From: Durusdinium trenchii
Lineage: Eukaryota; Sar; Dinophyceae; Suessiales; Symbiodiniaceae
DNA: 64,000 bases
Direction of reading: 5' to 3'
Assembly (NCBI GenBank): GCA_963970005.1
Contig: CAXAMN010015113.1
Span: forward strand, 405,707-469,706
Within the stretch, counting starts at the first letter, position 1, and every line of letters starts with the position of its first letter. Shown here in pieces: positions 41,791-54,010 of this stretch. The translations under genes were made by a program, and so were the position numbers. The notes under the pieces are model-generated. The model saw only the letters and a program-made list of their open reading frames with translations, did not search any database and had not been told where the DNA came from.

Positions 41791-44309
41791 TCACACTCAC
41801 ACTCACACTCACTAACAGGTCACTCAGTCACCACCACCGCCACCATCATCACGATCTCCACCTTCATCACCACCATCACCTCTCTGGACCCCAACCTCTA
41901 GACCTCACACACACTGTTTCGGGCTTCTTGCCGAGAGAATTGTTTGACCATCCTGGAGTGGTCGCCCAACATGTAGAAGTCATGTCCGGCACATGTTGCA
42001 AAAGGACGTTCACTTTTCTATCCCTGGGCCATTGCCCAGTTTGGCTTGGCGCACGCCCAACTTGCTGGCGTAGCCGCATTTGGTCGCAAGCGCCAGGAAA
42101 TGCAGCTGCGGATGACAGAGTTGCTCTACTCTGAGATTGCGCGGCTTGCTTTCCACAGTCAAGAAGAGCACGTCTCCAGCTTGCAACTGGTGGTTGGTCG
42201 CTTCAAATCGATAGAAATATCATGAAATATCGATAAATACTTTCGACCACTCTCGCTTTCTCCCTATCATTGGAATATTCCATCCTAGCCTCGATGCTCT
42301 CCTGTAAATCCCAGCTTTGGGTGGCCGCGTTCCCGCGCGCTGCGGCGGCCCTAGGCCGTCAACTGTCACAGCAAGACAGCCCCGGAAGCGTTCATCGTCC
42401 TTCAGGGTGTTTGCTTTCGTAACTCTGGTAACACAGGGCCGCCAAGTTCATTCCTTGTGGAATTCCCTGGGATGGTCAGGGAGGGCCTCAGCTAGCCCTA
42501 TTCAGGCCATGTCTTCCCAACTGTCTTTGTTGCGTCAGTACGCCGCTATTTGTGTGACCGTCGGAAACTGCCACATTTGGTTTTCCCCCAATCCCCCAAT
42601 TGATTGGCTTAGCACAATCCATGCCATGTCCACTTCTCTTGATTAGATATCCTGAGTACCCAGACCGGATTGAAATCCCATGCCACTTGGAAAGTTAGAA
42701 TGAGGGCAAGCTCAACCATGGCTCGACAAAGACTTCTCCTCCTCACAGCACGACACAAAAGCAGGAGGGTGGCGAGGACAAAGTCTTCGAGGGTGAACTT
42801 GTTCTGGTCGCTACTCATTCTACATGTTGTGAAGTTTGCACGTGCTCATGCTTAGTTCATCAAGTAGGTAGGTCCATTGTTTACTTGCCATGAACTGAAG
42901 TCTCATGGATTGCCCTTTTCTGACTGTGCACTCGTTCGCGCCATCAAGCTCTCTACGTTGACTTAGAATGACTCAGACCAAGACGATACTGGTCACTTTC
43001 AGGACCGTGCCAGTGGAGAGGTGCTCTCAGGATGGCAAACTAGCAGAGTTGTCCCAATTGGTGAAGACACGTGTTTGCGAAGCATATCTGACCTGTCCAA
43101 AACGCACCAGAGTCTAGCTAGTCATGTGTTTCATCTCGATCGTCGATCACACCAAGATCGCGGTCATGCCTGTGATGCATTGTTGGCATTGCTTGCTTGC
43201 TTTTGGTGGTGCGGGATCTGCTTATTTGGCTCCATGATGGCGCTAGATATGCTTTGTCACTGGCTTTCGTGGGCCCTGCCATCAACCAGAAGTGTTGGGA
43301 TGGTTGTGATGTTTCTGGTGTGTGGGTATTCCTTGTTCAGTGCCGAGCTGCTGACGACTAGGTTCGCGTTTTGGGGGAGCACGAGGTGTGCCTAGGTGTC
43401 TGAAAACCAAGCATTGGCACGGCAACGCGCCGAGTTTCGGCAGCTTCTCTCGGTCAGCAGGGTCGAAAACACGCACTCAGGTGTCCATGGATGTGGACGT
43501 GGCATCTCTGGAGCTTCTGCGTGGTCTCAATGAAGCTGTCCTGAAGATGTTCGTCCGAGACCTGGGTGTCGAGGCTTGGCCCGACAGGTCGACAGGTCCC
43601 GAAAGCGGTTTGAGGTTTTTCTGTTGGCCACATGAAACAGGAGCCGTTGGGCGACATCAGACTGGAAAGCCATGTTGAAAGCGGTGCTGAGTTCTCATGC
43701 GCACCCTGAGATCAACGTCTTGCACAATGCTTCGCAGCACGGAGCCGCATCCGTGGAGATTCGAGGTGTATCGGGTGCCGTGAGACGCGCCGAAGAGATC
43801 CTCACGTTGCACTTGCACTCCTTCCGAAGGAGGCTGTTTGTTCTGTTTGTTCTGGCCGTTTTGGTGAGGTGAGAAGGGTGGGATGGTGCCAGACCTCATT
43901 TTCATAGGCCACATTCATTTATGTGCTGGAACATGCGGATGTCCGTCGGGTGACCATCAGTATATGAGCTGCAGAATTGGCCCCGAAACCTTGCAAAGCC
44001 CCAAGCTCATCCAAAAAGATGACTCCTGATCCAATACAGGGGAGCGTTGAAGCGTTCGAGATGAGAGTTTCTCACGTCGTTGATCCTGCCGCAGTGTTGC
44101 TCGGCGCAGAACGACCGACGCGTTGTTCTGCTGTCGAAGCATGTTTTTCCTCCAGGCCACCGGGTCTCAGCTTGCCGGAACTACAGCTGGCCGAGGAGAC
44201 GGGTTACTTCCGGCAGCGGAAGGAGTCGGTCGATGGACTTGGATTCGGTGCATTTGGAATGTCTGAACGGGATTCGCGGGATTTTGCCCTTTTTCGCGCG
44301 CGAAAAAGC
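41791..44309. other. No confident gene
   Basis: A (CAC)n/(CAT)n-rich stretch at 41828-41882. An open stretch at 42054-42224 reads like a helical segment (RKRQEMQLRMTELLYSEIAR) and might be an exon, but no splice sites or family support it. Frames at 43.0-44.3 kb are open for 60-125 codons without recognisable motifs. Confidence 0.4.
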
Positions 44310-44408
44310 TCCTAGTAGCGTCTTTGTTCCTAGTAGTAAGGCCAGGAGCCACTAGTAGCGTCCTTGTTCCTAGTAGCGATGCCCTTTGCTCCTAGTAGCG
44401 TCCTTGGT
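44310..44408 (+). repeat. CTAGTAGCG dispersed repeat cluster
   Basis: Four or five copies of CCTAGTAGCGTCCTTGTT or CCTAGTAGCGATGCC alternate over 100 bases. Similar clusters lie at about 49710-49800 and, on the opposite strand, at 62219-62272. Confidence 0.8.
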
Positions 44409-44514
44409 GTGTGTGTGTGTTGTTTATTGAACGGTTTCCTCCTAACAGTTTACTGTTGGGGTTCTCTCTTAGGATCTTAGGAAAAGACGCTGGCCACAGT
44501 CTTTGGCCCCTATG

Positions 44515-45290
44515 TCTGGGTTTTGTCCTCCTCTTGTCCTCCTGGTGCCTTCAATTGTCCCGGTGTTGTCCTTTGGCCGTGCTGGCCAACCTTGTGTCCT
44601 CTTCTTGTCCTTCTGGTGTCCTCTTCTTGTGTCCTCCTGGTTTCTTTCCCTTGTCTTCTTTGTCACCTTCTCTTGTCCTCCTGGTGTCATCTTGTCCTCC
44701 TGGGGCCTGGGGCTTGCAGTTGTTCTGCTGTTGTCCCGCTCTGGGCCAACGTTCTCTTGGTTCTTTTCTCTTGTCTTCTTCTTATCCTCCTGGCAGTTGT
44801 TCTGCTGTTGTCCTCTGGCCGCGCTGGCCAGGCCAGTGTCCTCCTTTTGTCCTCCTGGTTTCCTTCTCTTGTCCTGGTGTCCTCTTCTTGTCCGCCTGGT
44901 TCCTTCTCTTGTCCTGGTGGTGCTTCCTCTTGTCCTCCTGGTGTCCTCGTCTTGTCCTCCTCATTTCTTGCTGTCCTTCTCTTGTCTTCCTGGCGTCCTC
45001 TTCCACAGTTTACCGTTGGGGTTCTCTGACGAAAAAACACTGGCCACACTCTCTGGCCACGCCCGGTCAACCTTGCGTCTGGTGTTGTCCTGTTGCCCTC
45101 TTCTTGTCCAGCCCTGTGCCCCCCTCTTGTCCTCGTCCTCCTGCTGTTCTGTGGCTGCGCTGGCAAACTCTGCGTCCTCCCTACGGTGTCGTTTGTTTGT
45201 CCTGCTTGTCCACGTTGTCGGCCCTTTTGCCACAGCCTTGTCTGGGCCTTCCGCTGCTTGGCCGCTTTTTCTTTATCCACCGCCTTGTCC
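44515..45290 (+). repeat. Degenerate CTTGTCCTCCTGGTGTCC minisatellite
   Basis: Imperfect repeats of an 18-20-base unit, pyrimidine-rich on this strand, with unit variants spread over 770 bases. A longer element, CAGTTTACYGTTGGGGTTCT, recurs at about 44447 and 45007 and brackets the array. Open frames on both strands come from the unit and are not genes. Confidence 0.8.
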
Positions 45291-45754
45291 AGATATATAC
45301 ACTATATAGTTTAATTTGGTAAAGAGAGGTCGTGAATTTCAGGAAGGCTAAAGCATGCAAAAGCGATAGGCCCTATAGGCCCCCTCAAAAGCGATAACCT
45401 TGCTGAATCATGTCCTTTGCTTGGCATGGCAGACGCTGATATGTTTTTGTGGCTATGAATGCAACAGTGATGCAGTGTTTCAGGTTTGATATCATCCTCG
45501 GATTTTCTCTTGGCATGTATGTCCCTTCGTTTTTCACATGTGACTCGGGCATCAGGAACTATTGTTTTCAAACCGTTTTTGTGCACGTGCCGTTCCCAAA
45601 CAGCTGGAGGCTATAGGTGTGGAATTCAAGGAGTTGACGCTTAAACATATTTATCGCTGACACTGTTTGGGATCTATGCCAGCCGAGTCTTTGTTTTTTG
45701 GGAGTCTTTGGTGTTCGTGTTCGCTTGACCGGTTTGGGCGTCTTCGATGGCCAG

Positions 45755-46525
45755 GAGGCACAGCAACATCTCAGCATCTTTGTGGACAACTCGAGTATTG
45801 CTGGCTGTCAGACCTGGGGTAGCGACCACCGACTTCGCATTGCCCGCTTTTCAGAAGTGGTTGCAGGTGTGAAGCGAGTGAGTCTTCGTGTGATTGGCGA
45901 CCTTGAACGAAGAGGCGAAGCTTCGATGTGGCGCTTTTGGAATCAGTCTGGCTATTGGGTGGAGTGGAAACTTCCAGTTGCTGCCTGCCTGCATGAGCAT
46001 GTGAAGAATTTGGAGAGGAGCGGCGATCGACGGCGAGAGGTCCTAGCATTGTGTACAGCTGATGGACGACTGGTAGACACTGTGGAGTGTGTGGCCACCC
46101 AAGGATGGAGGGTGGAGATTTGGTGTTGGAGAGCGGGCTGCAACTCAGCTTATCACGGACTGGTGGCAGATCCGCGCTTGGAGGGGCGTGTGAAGATTTG
46201 CTACTTGGATGGCTTCCTCTCCCACATCACTGGCACGGTGAGTGATTGGGACCTGACTGATGAGCGAACAAATGATGTGCAGCCCTACACGGCAGACGCA
46301 TCTGATGAAGATGAGCCGCGTCTGGAGCATTTGGTTTTTCATGAGGAGCTAGAGGATCCATGTGTGATTTGCCTTTGCTCTGAGGCGATCTTTGCCTTGA
46401 ACTGTTGTGGCCGGCTTTTGTTTTGTGGCACATGCATGGGTGACTGGCTGGATAGGCCTGAGCAGCACGAGCAGGTGGGGCGAAGATGCCCTTTGTGCCG
46501 CCAAACTGCCCACAGCATCCGGTGA
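45755..46525 (+). CDS. NYN-like nuclease domain fused to a RING finger
   Basis: A terminal exon of 256 codons ending at TGA, proposed to start after the acceptor GGCCAG at 45754; the start codon must be in an upstream exon. It opens with HLSIFVDNSSIAG, the first acidic block of NYN/PIN-like RNases. VSLRVIGDLERRG, VLALCTADGRLVDTVECVAT (second acidic block) and WRVEIWCWRAGCNSAY follow, which fits the NYN fold. The C terminus is a RING-type zinc finger, CVICLCSEAIFALNCCG, then LFCGTCMGDW and CPLCRQ. RING domains recruit ubiquitin-conjugating enzymes. NYN-RING proteins would couple RNA cleavage with ubiquitin transfer; that role is inferred. Next to it is no other recognisable gene. Confidence 0.65.
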   Translation, partial: EAQQHLSIFVDNSSIAGCQTWGSDHRLRIARFSEVVAGVKRVSLRVIGDLERRGEASMWRFWNQSGYWVEWKLPVAACLHEHVKNLERSGDRRREVLALCTADGRLVDTVECVATQGWRVEIWCWRAGCNSAYHGLVADPRLEGRVKICYLDGFLSHITGTVSDWDLTDERTNDVQPYTADASDEDEPRLEHLVFHEELEDPCVICLCSEAIFALNCCGRLLFCGTCMGDWLDRPEQHEQVGRRCPLCRQTAHSIR

Positions 46526-49500
46526 GGCGTCGTGAAGGAACACAAAATAGAACTTAGAACTGCACCCGTTTGTTAGCACGGAGACCGGTCAGAACACAAG
46601 TTATATACATCAAGATGATCTAGTGATCCCCAAATCCATAGCGGCACGATGTCCAATACATGTTCTACGTGGGGATCAAAGAGCTTTGGTCCACTAAACC
46701 GCCTCGACGGGCTTCGCTCACAGGAGCGAAGCAGCGTGGCTCCGAATTTTTTTGGAGCGCACAGGAGCGACATCAAAGCAGGTGAATGGAGCGACAACTT
46801 TCATCCAATTGATGCGGTGGATGACACCGTGTCTAGGCCTGGCTGTGGGTTGACCGCCCGCAGTGTGACAGCTTTGCTCCAGCAGAACAGCCACGAGTTG
46901 CAGTCAGTCCTTAGGTTTTTAGGCGCTGTGTGTTTTCAGCAGCTGGATTCCCACGAGAAGCTTGTGTTGCGTGGCCAGCGTGGCTGTTTGGGCGACGTTC
47001 CGGTACCATTTTGCGGTTCCAGACAGGCTAGCTGAACCAAGATAAAATGTCGTTTGTGCGAAGGGAAGGTGTATAGTGTGTGTGTGTGTGTGCACCTTTG
47101 TTTCCAAGAGATATCACTGTCCAATAGAGCAGGGGCGTGTGCCACTCTTCGTCCTACCACACGCAATGAAACTGTGGACGAGAGTGGGAAGCAGGGACTG
47201 ATCATCCCGGTGTTTGATCAAGCTGTTGCCCCAATTTACCGTAGCAGCCGGTGACTTGATGTTCAATGCTAATGCAGCGGTGAATCACTCACTGAAACTT
47301 ATGCTCATTCATTTGAGCTATGAATCTAAGTGTGTTTGCAATTGTATCGGTATGGCCGCCTGGCCCCCTTCAAATCACATTAGGCGGCAACATGACCAGC
47401 AAGTCTGGGAAGCGCAAAAAAGTTTTGGGCTGAACTTGGTGCTGGTGCGTGTGCAGAGGCCTGCGCTTGTGCGGCCAGCAGGATGTTTAGCTTGTTGCTG
47501 GAAAATGGCACCTGCCCCCATCATGAATCAGTCCAATCCCCACGGTCGAAGAACAATGCCAAAGGGATCGGTTTTTGGTGGGAAGTAAGAATCATCGTCC
47601 TTGCAAAGAGTTGGAACAGATCGAAGCAGTGACCATCATTCCAGCAGGTTCTGAGATCTGGTCTCCAAGCTGGTTTTCCCTGCGGCTGCTTTTAGTGACC
47701 CCAAGTTTGCCGGAAAGCAGGCGAAAGGGGCACCGTTTCGATGAAAAAGGTTTGAGTTGCGAAAGAGTGCCCAGCTGATGCGCGACGCTGTCCGTGGATA
47801 CAACGCGACGGGGGCACGTGCCGTGCCCAGTTGCAGTGACGTGTGCCGGAAAACAAACCTAATAGCAATGGCCGGCCTCCAACCTAAGAGACGGCCTCCA
47901 ACCTAGAAGCCATCACAACTAGAGCTGATCCTTGGCATGCACACGTTGTCCATTCAGGCCATCCGATCAACACAGTCTCTGAGGAGCTGACGGAGGCACG
48001 TGACACTCCATGTTTGCCGTGCTTTGTTTGACTACGAGCATGCGAAGGGGAAAGCCACACGGGCCGGCGGCCGCGAACGTTTGTTCTTTGGACCCGTCAT
48101 CGCCCCGTGAACGTCCGTCTCATCTCGCGGAGCACGGGACAAACGTCGATTTTTTTCCACATGATCGAGTACCAGGTAGCGGCGTCAGTTCTGCACCATG
48201 ACTTCCGTCGCTTCTTCATCAAACGAGTTGCTGGTTTGGCAGGCTAAGCCCGTCCCAAGCTGCCTGGTTGGTGCAGCTGTTACGTGATTCGTTCCAGGCT
48301 GCCCTTGTGGCACGCAACGTGGCCATGTTCGACTGGTGACCTGCACTGGTGGCCATGTCTCGTGGGCTCATTTTGCCATGCGCCGAACCTTCACATGGCC
48401 CAGTTTTTCAGCATATGAAGTGCCGTGACTCGGCAAGATGACTTTCTTGCAACCTCCAGCAGATATCTCCCAACATTTGGACGGACGAATTGCATGCCAA
48501 GCCGGTCTCTAGAAAGGATGCCTCATCTGATCAATGCCCAATATGACCTCGTTCTCCGGGGTCACCCGTGACCTCGGGGAGCCTTGGTGATCTCGTATGA
48601 GAAAGTGAATAGATGACATATGACAAATGGAATATGAGAGTGACATATGATATGGCAACTCTAAAAATATAGAAATAACATAAGATTACAAAATGATGAC
48701 GTGACAAATGGAAGGATGTAACATGTCGTTCAGTAAGTGAACATGAGCTTTGGCATTAGTGGCAAGGCAAAATTTGCTGCCAACCAGCGTTTCCTGATGT
48801 CTTTGCAAATAAAAACTCACCCTAGTCGAGCTGAACAGGTTTGCTGGGGCTTTTCGAGATCGGAGAGCATTCGAGCTATGAGCATGTGAGCCATTCAGCA
48901 TTGACACATCCAACAAACCTGACAATGATCCCTCAAAACTCTTGTAAGCGTGCTTTATTGAGGCTGCATGTGCTTGCAACGGAACCTCACGTCAGGGGCA
49001 CCGGCATGAGTCGCTTGCAACGTTCTCACGTTTGTTGCCCCAATGTCCAGGAACCCACTTATATGAGATATGGTCAAAACATGCGAAGACGACTTTAGTC
49101 AAGAGGGGCAGACCGTCCCTCATATATACTTCAACTCCAGAAAATGACAGGAATCACACCTGCCAGCCTGGGTTTTGATAAAGGATCTAAACCTACGCCA
49201 TCACATGGCGTGTTGCACTCGTCCGGAACTTGTCCGAAAACGTTCTCTGACTTGTCTGCCATATTCTCTAAGTCCTCGTAGGGAGTTTCTCATGTAGAAG
49301 TAGAGGATTGTTGACAACCGTTTCCGTCTTGAGTCTTGAGCATAGCATCAACACTGATCACTCACAGAACCCTTCTCTCTGTAGGCTCTGAAGAGAACCT
49401 TGTGCCTTGTGCACTGGCCCTGGTTGCTCCATGTGCACATCAGCTGCAAGGAGAGAGCGGAAAGCCACTCGACCTGGAAGAGTGGAAGGGCCCAAAGGGG

Positions 49501-51733
49501 CGGATTCCAAGAGAGGAAGGATTTGTAGTGCCTCAGTAGTCCTTTGTACATAAGAGATGCTGTCGAATCGAACCGGCCCGGGCCATCGTGGACGGCATGG
49601 AGGGTGCGAAGCACCACTGCTTCGACTCCGACAGCGGAGCGGGGGGCGAGTCTAGGGGGGGTGATGGGAGCCTCCAAATATCTCCAAATCATTCCCAGGT
49701 GGAAGTTTGTTCCTAGTAGCGTCCTTGTTACTACTAGTAAGGCACTTGTTACTAGTAGCGATGCACTTGTTTCTACTAGTTTCTTGTTACTACTACTTGT
49801 TTTAGGTGGAAGAAGAGTTGCCAAAGTGTTACTTGTTCATTTTTTCCGCTTCGCGGCATGCGAAAACACCGTGCGCCGCGCGAGTGTCTTGGGTGGTGTG
49901 GGTAGTAAGAACTCTCCTCTCCTTTCATGGGGTTCCTCAAAACATGTAGGTTGGAGGCCGCTTCTAGTTTGGGTCAATGCGTTCGTCCCAATTCAAATTC
50001 GTCGCTCTTCACTCTTCACAGGTCACAAGCTGCGATCTTCATGGCAGTCGTGGCATAAAAGGGCCGGTCGAGCTGAGACGGTTGAGCCACGGTGCAGTTT
50101 TGGTCGAATCGTTTGTGCAGAAAAACATGAGTAAACATGTTGAGGTCTTCAACTTGGTGTCGAGTGTGAACGAAAAGACAACTTGATGAGCTGAAGAAGC
50201 CCACAGGAAGCAAAAGCTCATCCTGTCCGCTGTTGGGCTCAAAAGATTTGCTCCACCCAAGATCGCTGCCGAAGCCGTCTTTATATCATTTTAGTAAAAA
50301 TCCTTATGAACCCTTAACGAAAAGCTGCGGATTCAAACACCAAGAGCAACGTCAGGCTTTGCAGCGATCCACGTTTCGGTGCTGTGTAGGCACCATCCAG
50401 TTCCGTATCCATCGTCGAAGGAGTTCCCCGGTGTCTCGATGACGGCGCCGGGACACTTCGTTTTCGTGCAGATCGACGATGCGTTGCTGGCCGTGGATTT
50501 GGGCACGCCGCAACCGACGCCCAGGGTGCGTGAGAACGTCGAGGGGTCTCAGGAGCGCAGGAGCGACAGCCGAGCAACTTGACTGGGGTTGGCGGAATTC
50601 TGGGGGCCTTGGTCGGAGGTTCTAATGAGAGGACTTTCGGTGAAACGTCCAGGGTTGTTTCGGTGAAACTTTCGGTTCTTCTTGAGACCACGTTTTCCTG
50701 AAGTGGAAGCGATTCCTTTGCATAGATCCGTTTCTGTAGTGCTGAGGTTGATGGGAAGCCCCCAGTTTGGCTGAAGTTCGTGGGAAGCGTGGACACCGGC
50801 ACCAAGACGCAGGGCCTTTTAGCCACTTGGGCGAATGAAGTGAGAGTCGACCATCAGTGCTTCACTTTGTGTAAATCGGGGATGGTCCCAATGATGGTCC
50901 CAACCTGACTTTGATGAGATCCTTGCACCCGCTAGGGAAGTAAAGGAAAAGCAACAGGGAGCAATTGGAGAAAAAGCTAGCATCATCACGAGCTTGAGGG
51001 CACCAGAAACAGCGGCTCTATAGGGGGCTATCTATGTTGGAAACAAACACCCAGTCTCCTACCATCAAGGTGATAAAGATTTCTTCGGTTGGATAGGATG
51101 TCTTTTTGATGTCACACCGCTTCTTGCTCACAGGTCACCAACGCGAGCGACGCGCGGAGTACAGAGCCTGGATCTACAGGTGATAGCGCAGAGGTACAGG
51201 ACTGCAGGGACGGCGTGGGGGACTGGCGATGTGTAGGTGAAACGTGGCTCGGCGGACGGACTGCGCGATAGGTTCATCCGGGATAGGCCTTCTGAGCTGT
51301 GCCGTTCGAGCTCAGGAGCAAAAATCCCGCAAGCCATCCATGAGTGGTTCAAGTGAATCGACCGATGCTCCACAATCAACAAAGAAGAGCGGTAGTTCCT
51401 TGACTTGACTTGCTGCAATTTGCTGTGTGTTTATGTGTTTTTGTGGCTGAAAAATTGCACCGCGTTAATAGGCGAGTCTTTCCCCTTCTTTAAGTGGTTC
51501 AACTCCAAGTGCGGGACTGGTATGCACGTGAAGTCGCTTTGGGATGCTGGCTTGGGTAGAGGAACTGAACACCCCAACGCTCACCCTAGGCTCAGCAGAC
51601 TCAAACTCCACCATCCTACGTGGCCCAAGCGGGTTTGGCATCGAGCACGATGACCATTCTCTGGCCTTCATGAGTTGCTCACTGGCCGCACACGTCTCCC
51701 AGCTGCACACGAAACTGGCTTTTCGGGTTGTAG
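46526..51733. other. No confident gene; dispersed repeats
   Basis: Short frames only. Dispersed-repeat words occur at 47870-47912 (opposite strand GGAGGCCG and GGCTTCTAGG-type), 49708-49802 (CTAGTAGCG cluster) and 49946-49964 (TAGGTTGGAGGCCGCT). A short open piece near 50440-50550 (HFVFVQIDDALLAVDLG) reads like protein but is not supported by splice sites. Confidence 0.4.
49708..49802 (+). repeat. CTAGTAGCG dispersed repeat cluster
   Basis: Units such as CCTAGTAGCGTCCTTGTTAC and CTAGTAGCGATGCACTTGTT, interleaved with TACTACTAGTAAGGCACTTG. Same family as 44310-44408 and 62219-62272. Confidence 0.8.
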
Positions 51734-51835
51734 TGTGATGCGTTCGCCGCGCGAAGTGAGGTGAATGGAACCTGCAAACCATGTCGCTTCTTCCAACTCA
51801 AGAACGAAGGCTGCAACTTTGGTGATCGTTGCAAG
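51734..51835 (+). other. CCCH zinc-finger-like fragment
   Basis: Open stretch after an in-frame TAG, reading NGTCKPCRFFQLKNEGCNFG, then DRCK. The pattern G-x-C-x-x-C...GC..G..C matches the start of the CCCH fingers common in dinoflagellate RNA-binding proteins, but the final Cys/His part is missing. It could be one exon, with a possible acceptor GTGAG at 51760, or a pseudogene fragment. Confidence 0.35.
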
Positions 51836-53330
51836 CCGCTCGTCGGCCAAACCCGGACGTTTCGTTTGGGTGTTTTTGCGCCGACGGGTCGATGTGATCG
51901 GGCCGCGCGACGCGAAGGTTTTGCCACTATTGCAGCCGGGAGGAGGTGCGCTCCGAGCGGCTCCGCTTGAAGTACGATGAGCGCCGACGCAAGAGGCGCG
52001 ACGGAGCCGCGACGGAGCGGTGGCCCCAATGATCTGCAAGGACGGGACACCGAACGAGGGGAGGGGATGAGACGGGTGTGGACGCGTTAGCAGCCTTTGT
52101 CTCCGCCTACGCTGGTCGTGGTCGTGGGTCTCCTCTCAGATTTTTTGAAGTTCTGGCATTTGACATAGCTTTGGAGACTGCCAGTCCAGTTGCATATCAA
52201 CATCATGTAAATGTCTAGCTCTATTGCAACTTGAATTGCTTTGAACATGATGTCTTTTCCTCAAGAGCTTCATAGACCCAAGTTTCTTTTGAATGTCTTG
52301 ACTTCACCAAGTAGATTGCCTCCATCTAGACCGTTATTGACGTCCGGATTGCATTGTCGTGCCTCCAGGCATCCACAGTTTGAGGGTTATTTCCAGGCAT
52401 CCACAGTTGATCAAACTGGTTTCTCTCGTGGACTTCCTTTGCGAGTGAAGTCGTCTTGCCCCCCGAGGGCTCTTTGAGCTCTTTCTTCGGTCGGTCCTGC
52501 CATGACCGTAAAAACTCGCACGAGGAGTTTTGGTTTCACCCCGTTTCAGTTGCTGAGCTAGTTTGGATCATCGGACGGCTGTATAAGCACAAATGGGTCC
52601 GTTGTTCCAAAGCCATACTTTGATGGCAACAGTATGTGTCATGTCCCCGCAGTTCAAGTTCCATCGGAGACAGGCATTTTCATGGCTCGATGGAAGTGGC
52701 CGTGTTTGGAAACTGAGACTGAACATCAAGCGTTCAGTCTTTCCCTTTTAATCCATCTGCATACAATCACCGTTGACCGTTAGCCGTTCGCCAAGATCAA
52801 AACAGCTGCTCCACTTGAGCAGTCAATGCACCAAGTTTACAATGAGCAGCTGCCCTTTGTTCTTCTGGGCAAGAGTCACGTTCTTCGCATGGCCCAAAGG
52901 TGCAGTGTGCAGCGCGGCACCCTTCTGCGCTGAAGACCGCCCTTTGTGGCCGGCCCTGCTTTTCCATACTGAAAGGGATTGCTATATTATATAGCCATCA
53001 GCTAATCCAATTTTGCAGGTGAACAAGGATGTTAGAATCTAGAAAGGAGAATTCTGAAAGTAGCGTTTAGGGGAGAACGAACTTTACCATCACTCCTGTG
53101 AACTAAGTGTGCAGGTTTTTTCTGGCTGGAATAGCAGTTTTTTTCTGTCAAAATCGTGCGAGCATGCACCGACGCACTTGGCCTGGCCCATGAATTTCAC
53201 CTCCTTGGCCCAGCGAAAACCGGGCGCAGTTCGACCGCGATTGGTGAACATGTCAGCATTCTGTGATCGACGACGGTGCGTGCGAGCCATCAATCCTTGT
53301 ATAGATGAATTGTAAAGGCTGTAATCAGAT
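51836..53330. other. No recognisable gene
   Basis: Mixed-composition DNA. CAGGCATCCACAGTT appears twice at about 52366-52408. Nothing else stands out until the base composition begins to fall towards the AT-rich island. Confidence 0.45.
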
Positions 53331-53549
53331 TGGGAAAATGAATGCGATACGGAAAAAAACATGAAAAAAACAGATCTATGGAAATATTAGAAAAATATTC
53401 ATTGAATAATATGTATTCATAAATCGAAATATTTGTACATCAATGAAATAAATTTAAAATCATTTATGATATTTTATATTAATAATAATTTTAGCTTATA
53501 TCGATAATATATGGTTTAATTTATATATATATATATATACTTGAGGCCA

Positions 53550-54010
53550 AGGGGGGGGCGAAAGCTAGCGCTCCAGAATGGGAAAGTGGAGGGCAGCGAG
53601 GTAGGAAAAAACACGGCGCTCTTTTTGGAGGCAGGGGTGAAGAGTCCTTTATATGTGGCTCTTTGCCCGGATCCTCCTGCGAGAGAAGAGAGACGGAAAG
53701 ACGAGAGACAGAGAGGAGAGAGAGAGANNNNNNNNNNNNNNNNNNNNNNNNNNNNNNNNNNNNNNNNNNNNNNNNNNNNNNNNNNNNNNNNNNNNNNNNN
53801 NNNNNNNNNNNNNNNNNNNNNNNNNNNNNNNNNNNNNNNNNNNNNNNNNNNNNNNNNNNNNNNNNNNNNNNNNNNNNNNNNNNNNNNNNNNNNNNNNNNN
53901 NNNNNNNNNNAGGGAGGGAAGGTGGGAGGAAGACAAGGAGGAGGAGAGGGGAGGTGGGGTGGGGAGAGGGGAGGAGGGGAGAGGGGCGGAGGGGAGGGGG
54001 AGGATTTGCA
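53550..54010 (+). repeat. GA-rich low-complexity block with assembly gap
   Basis: GAGAGACAGAGAGGAGAGAG-type sequence on the left and GGGAGGGGAGGAGGGGAGAG-type on the right of a 183-base gap (53728-53910). The long open frames across it are composition artefacts. Confidence 0.85.
53728..53910. other. Assembly gap (183 N)
   Basis: N run inside a GA-rich tract. The length is not a round number, so it may be an estimated gap. Confidence 0.95.

Noticed and set aside
44411-45322. Frames of 170-303 codons rich in Leu, Ser and Cys, and the opposing Arg/Glu/Gln frames
   Set aside because: They are produced by the CTTGTCCTCCTGG repeats in every frame; no conserved motif.
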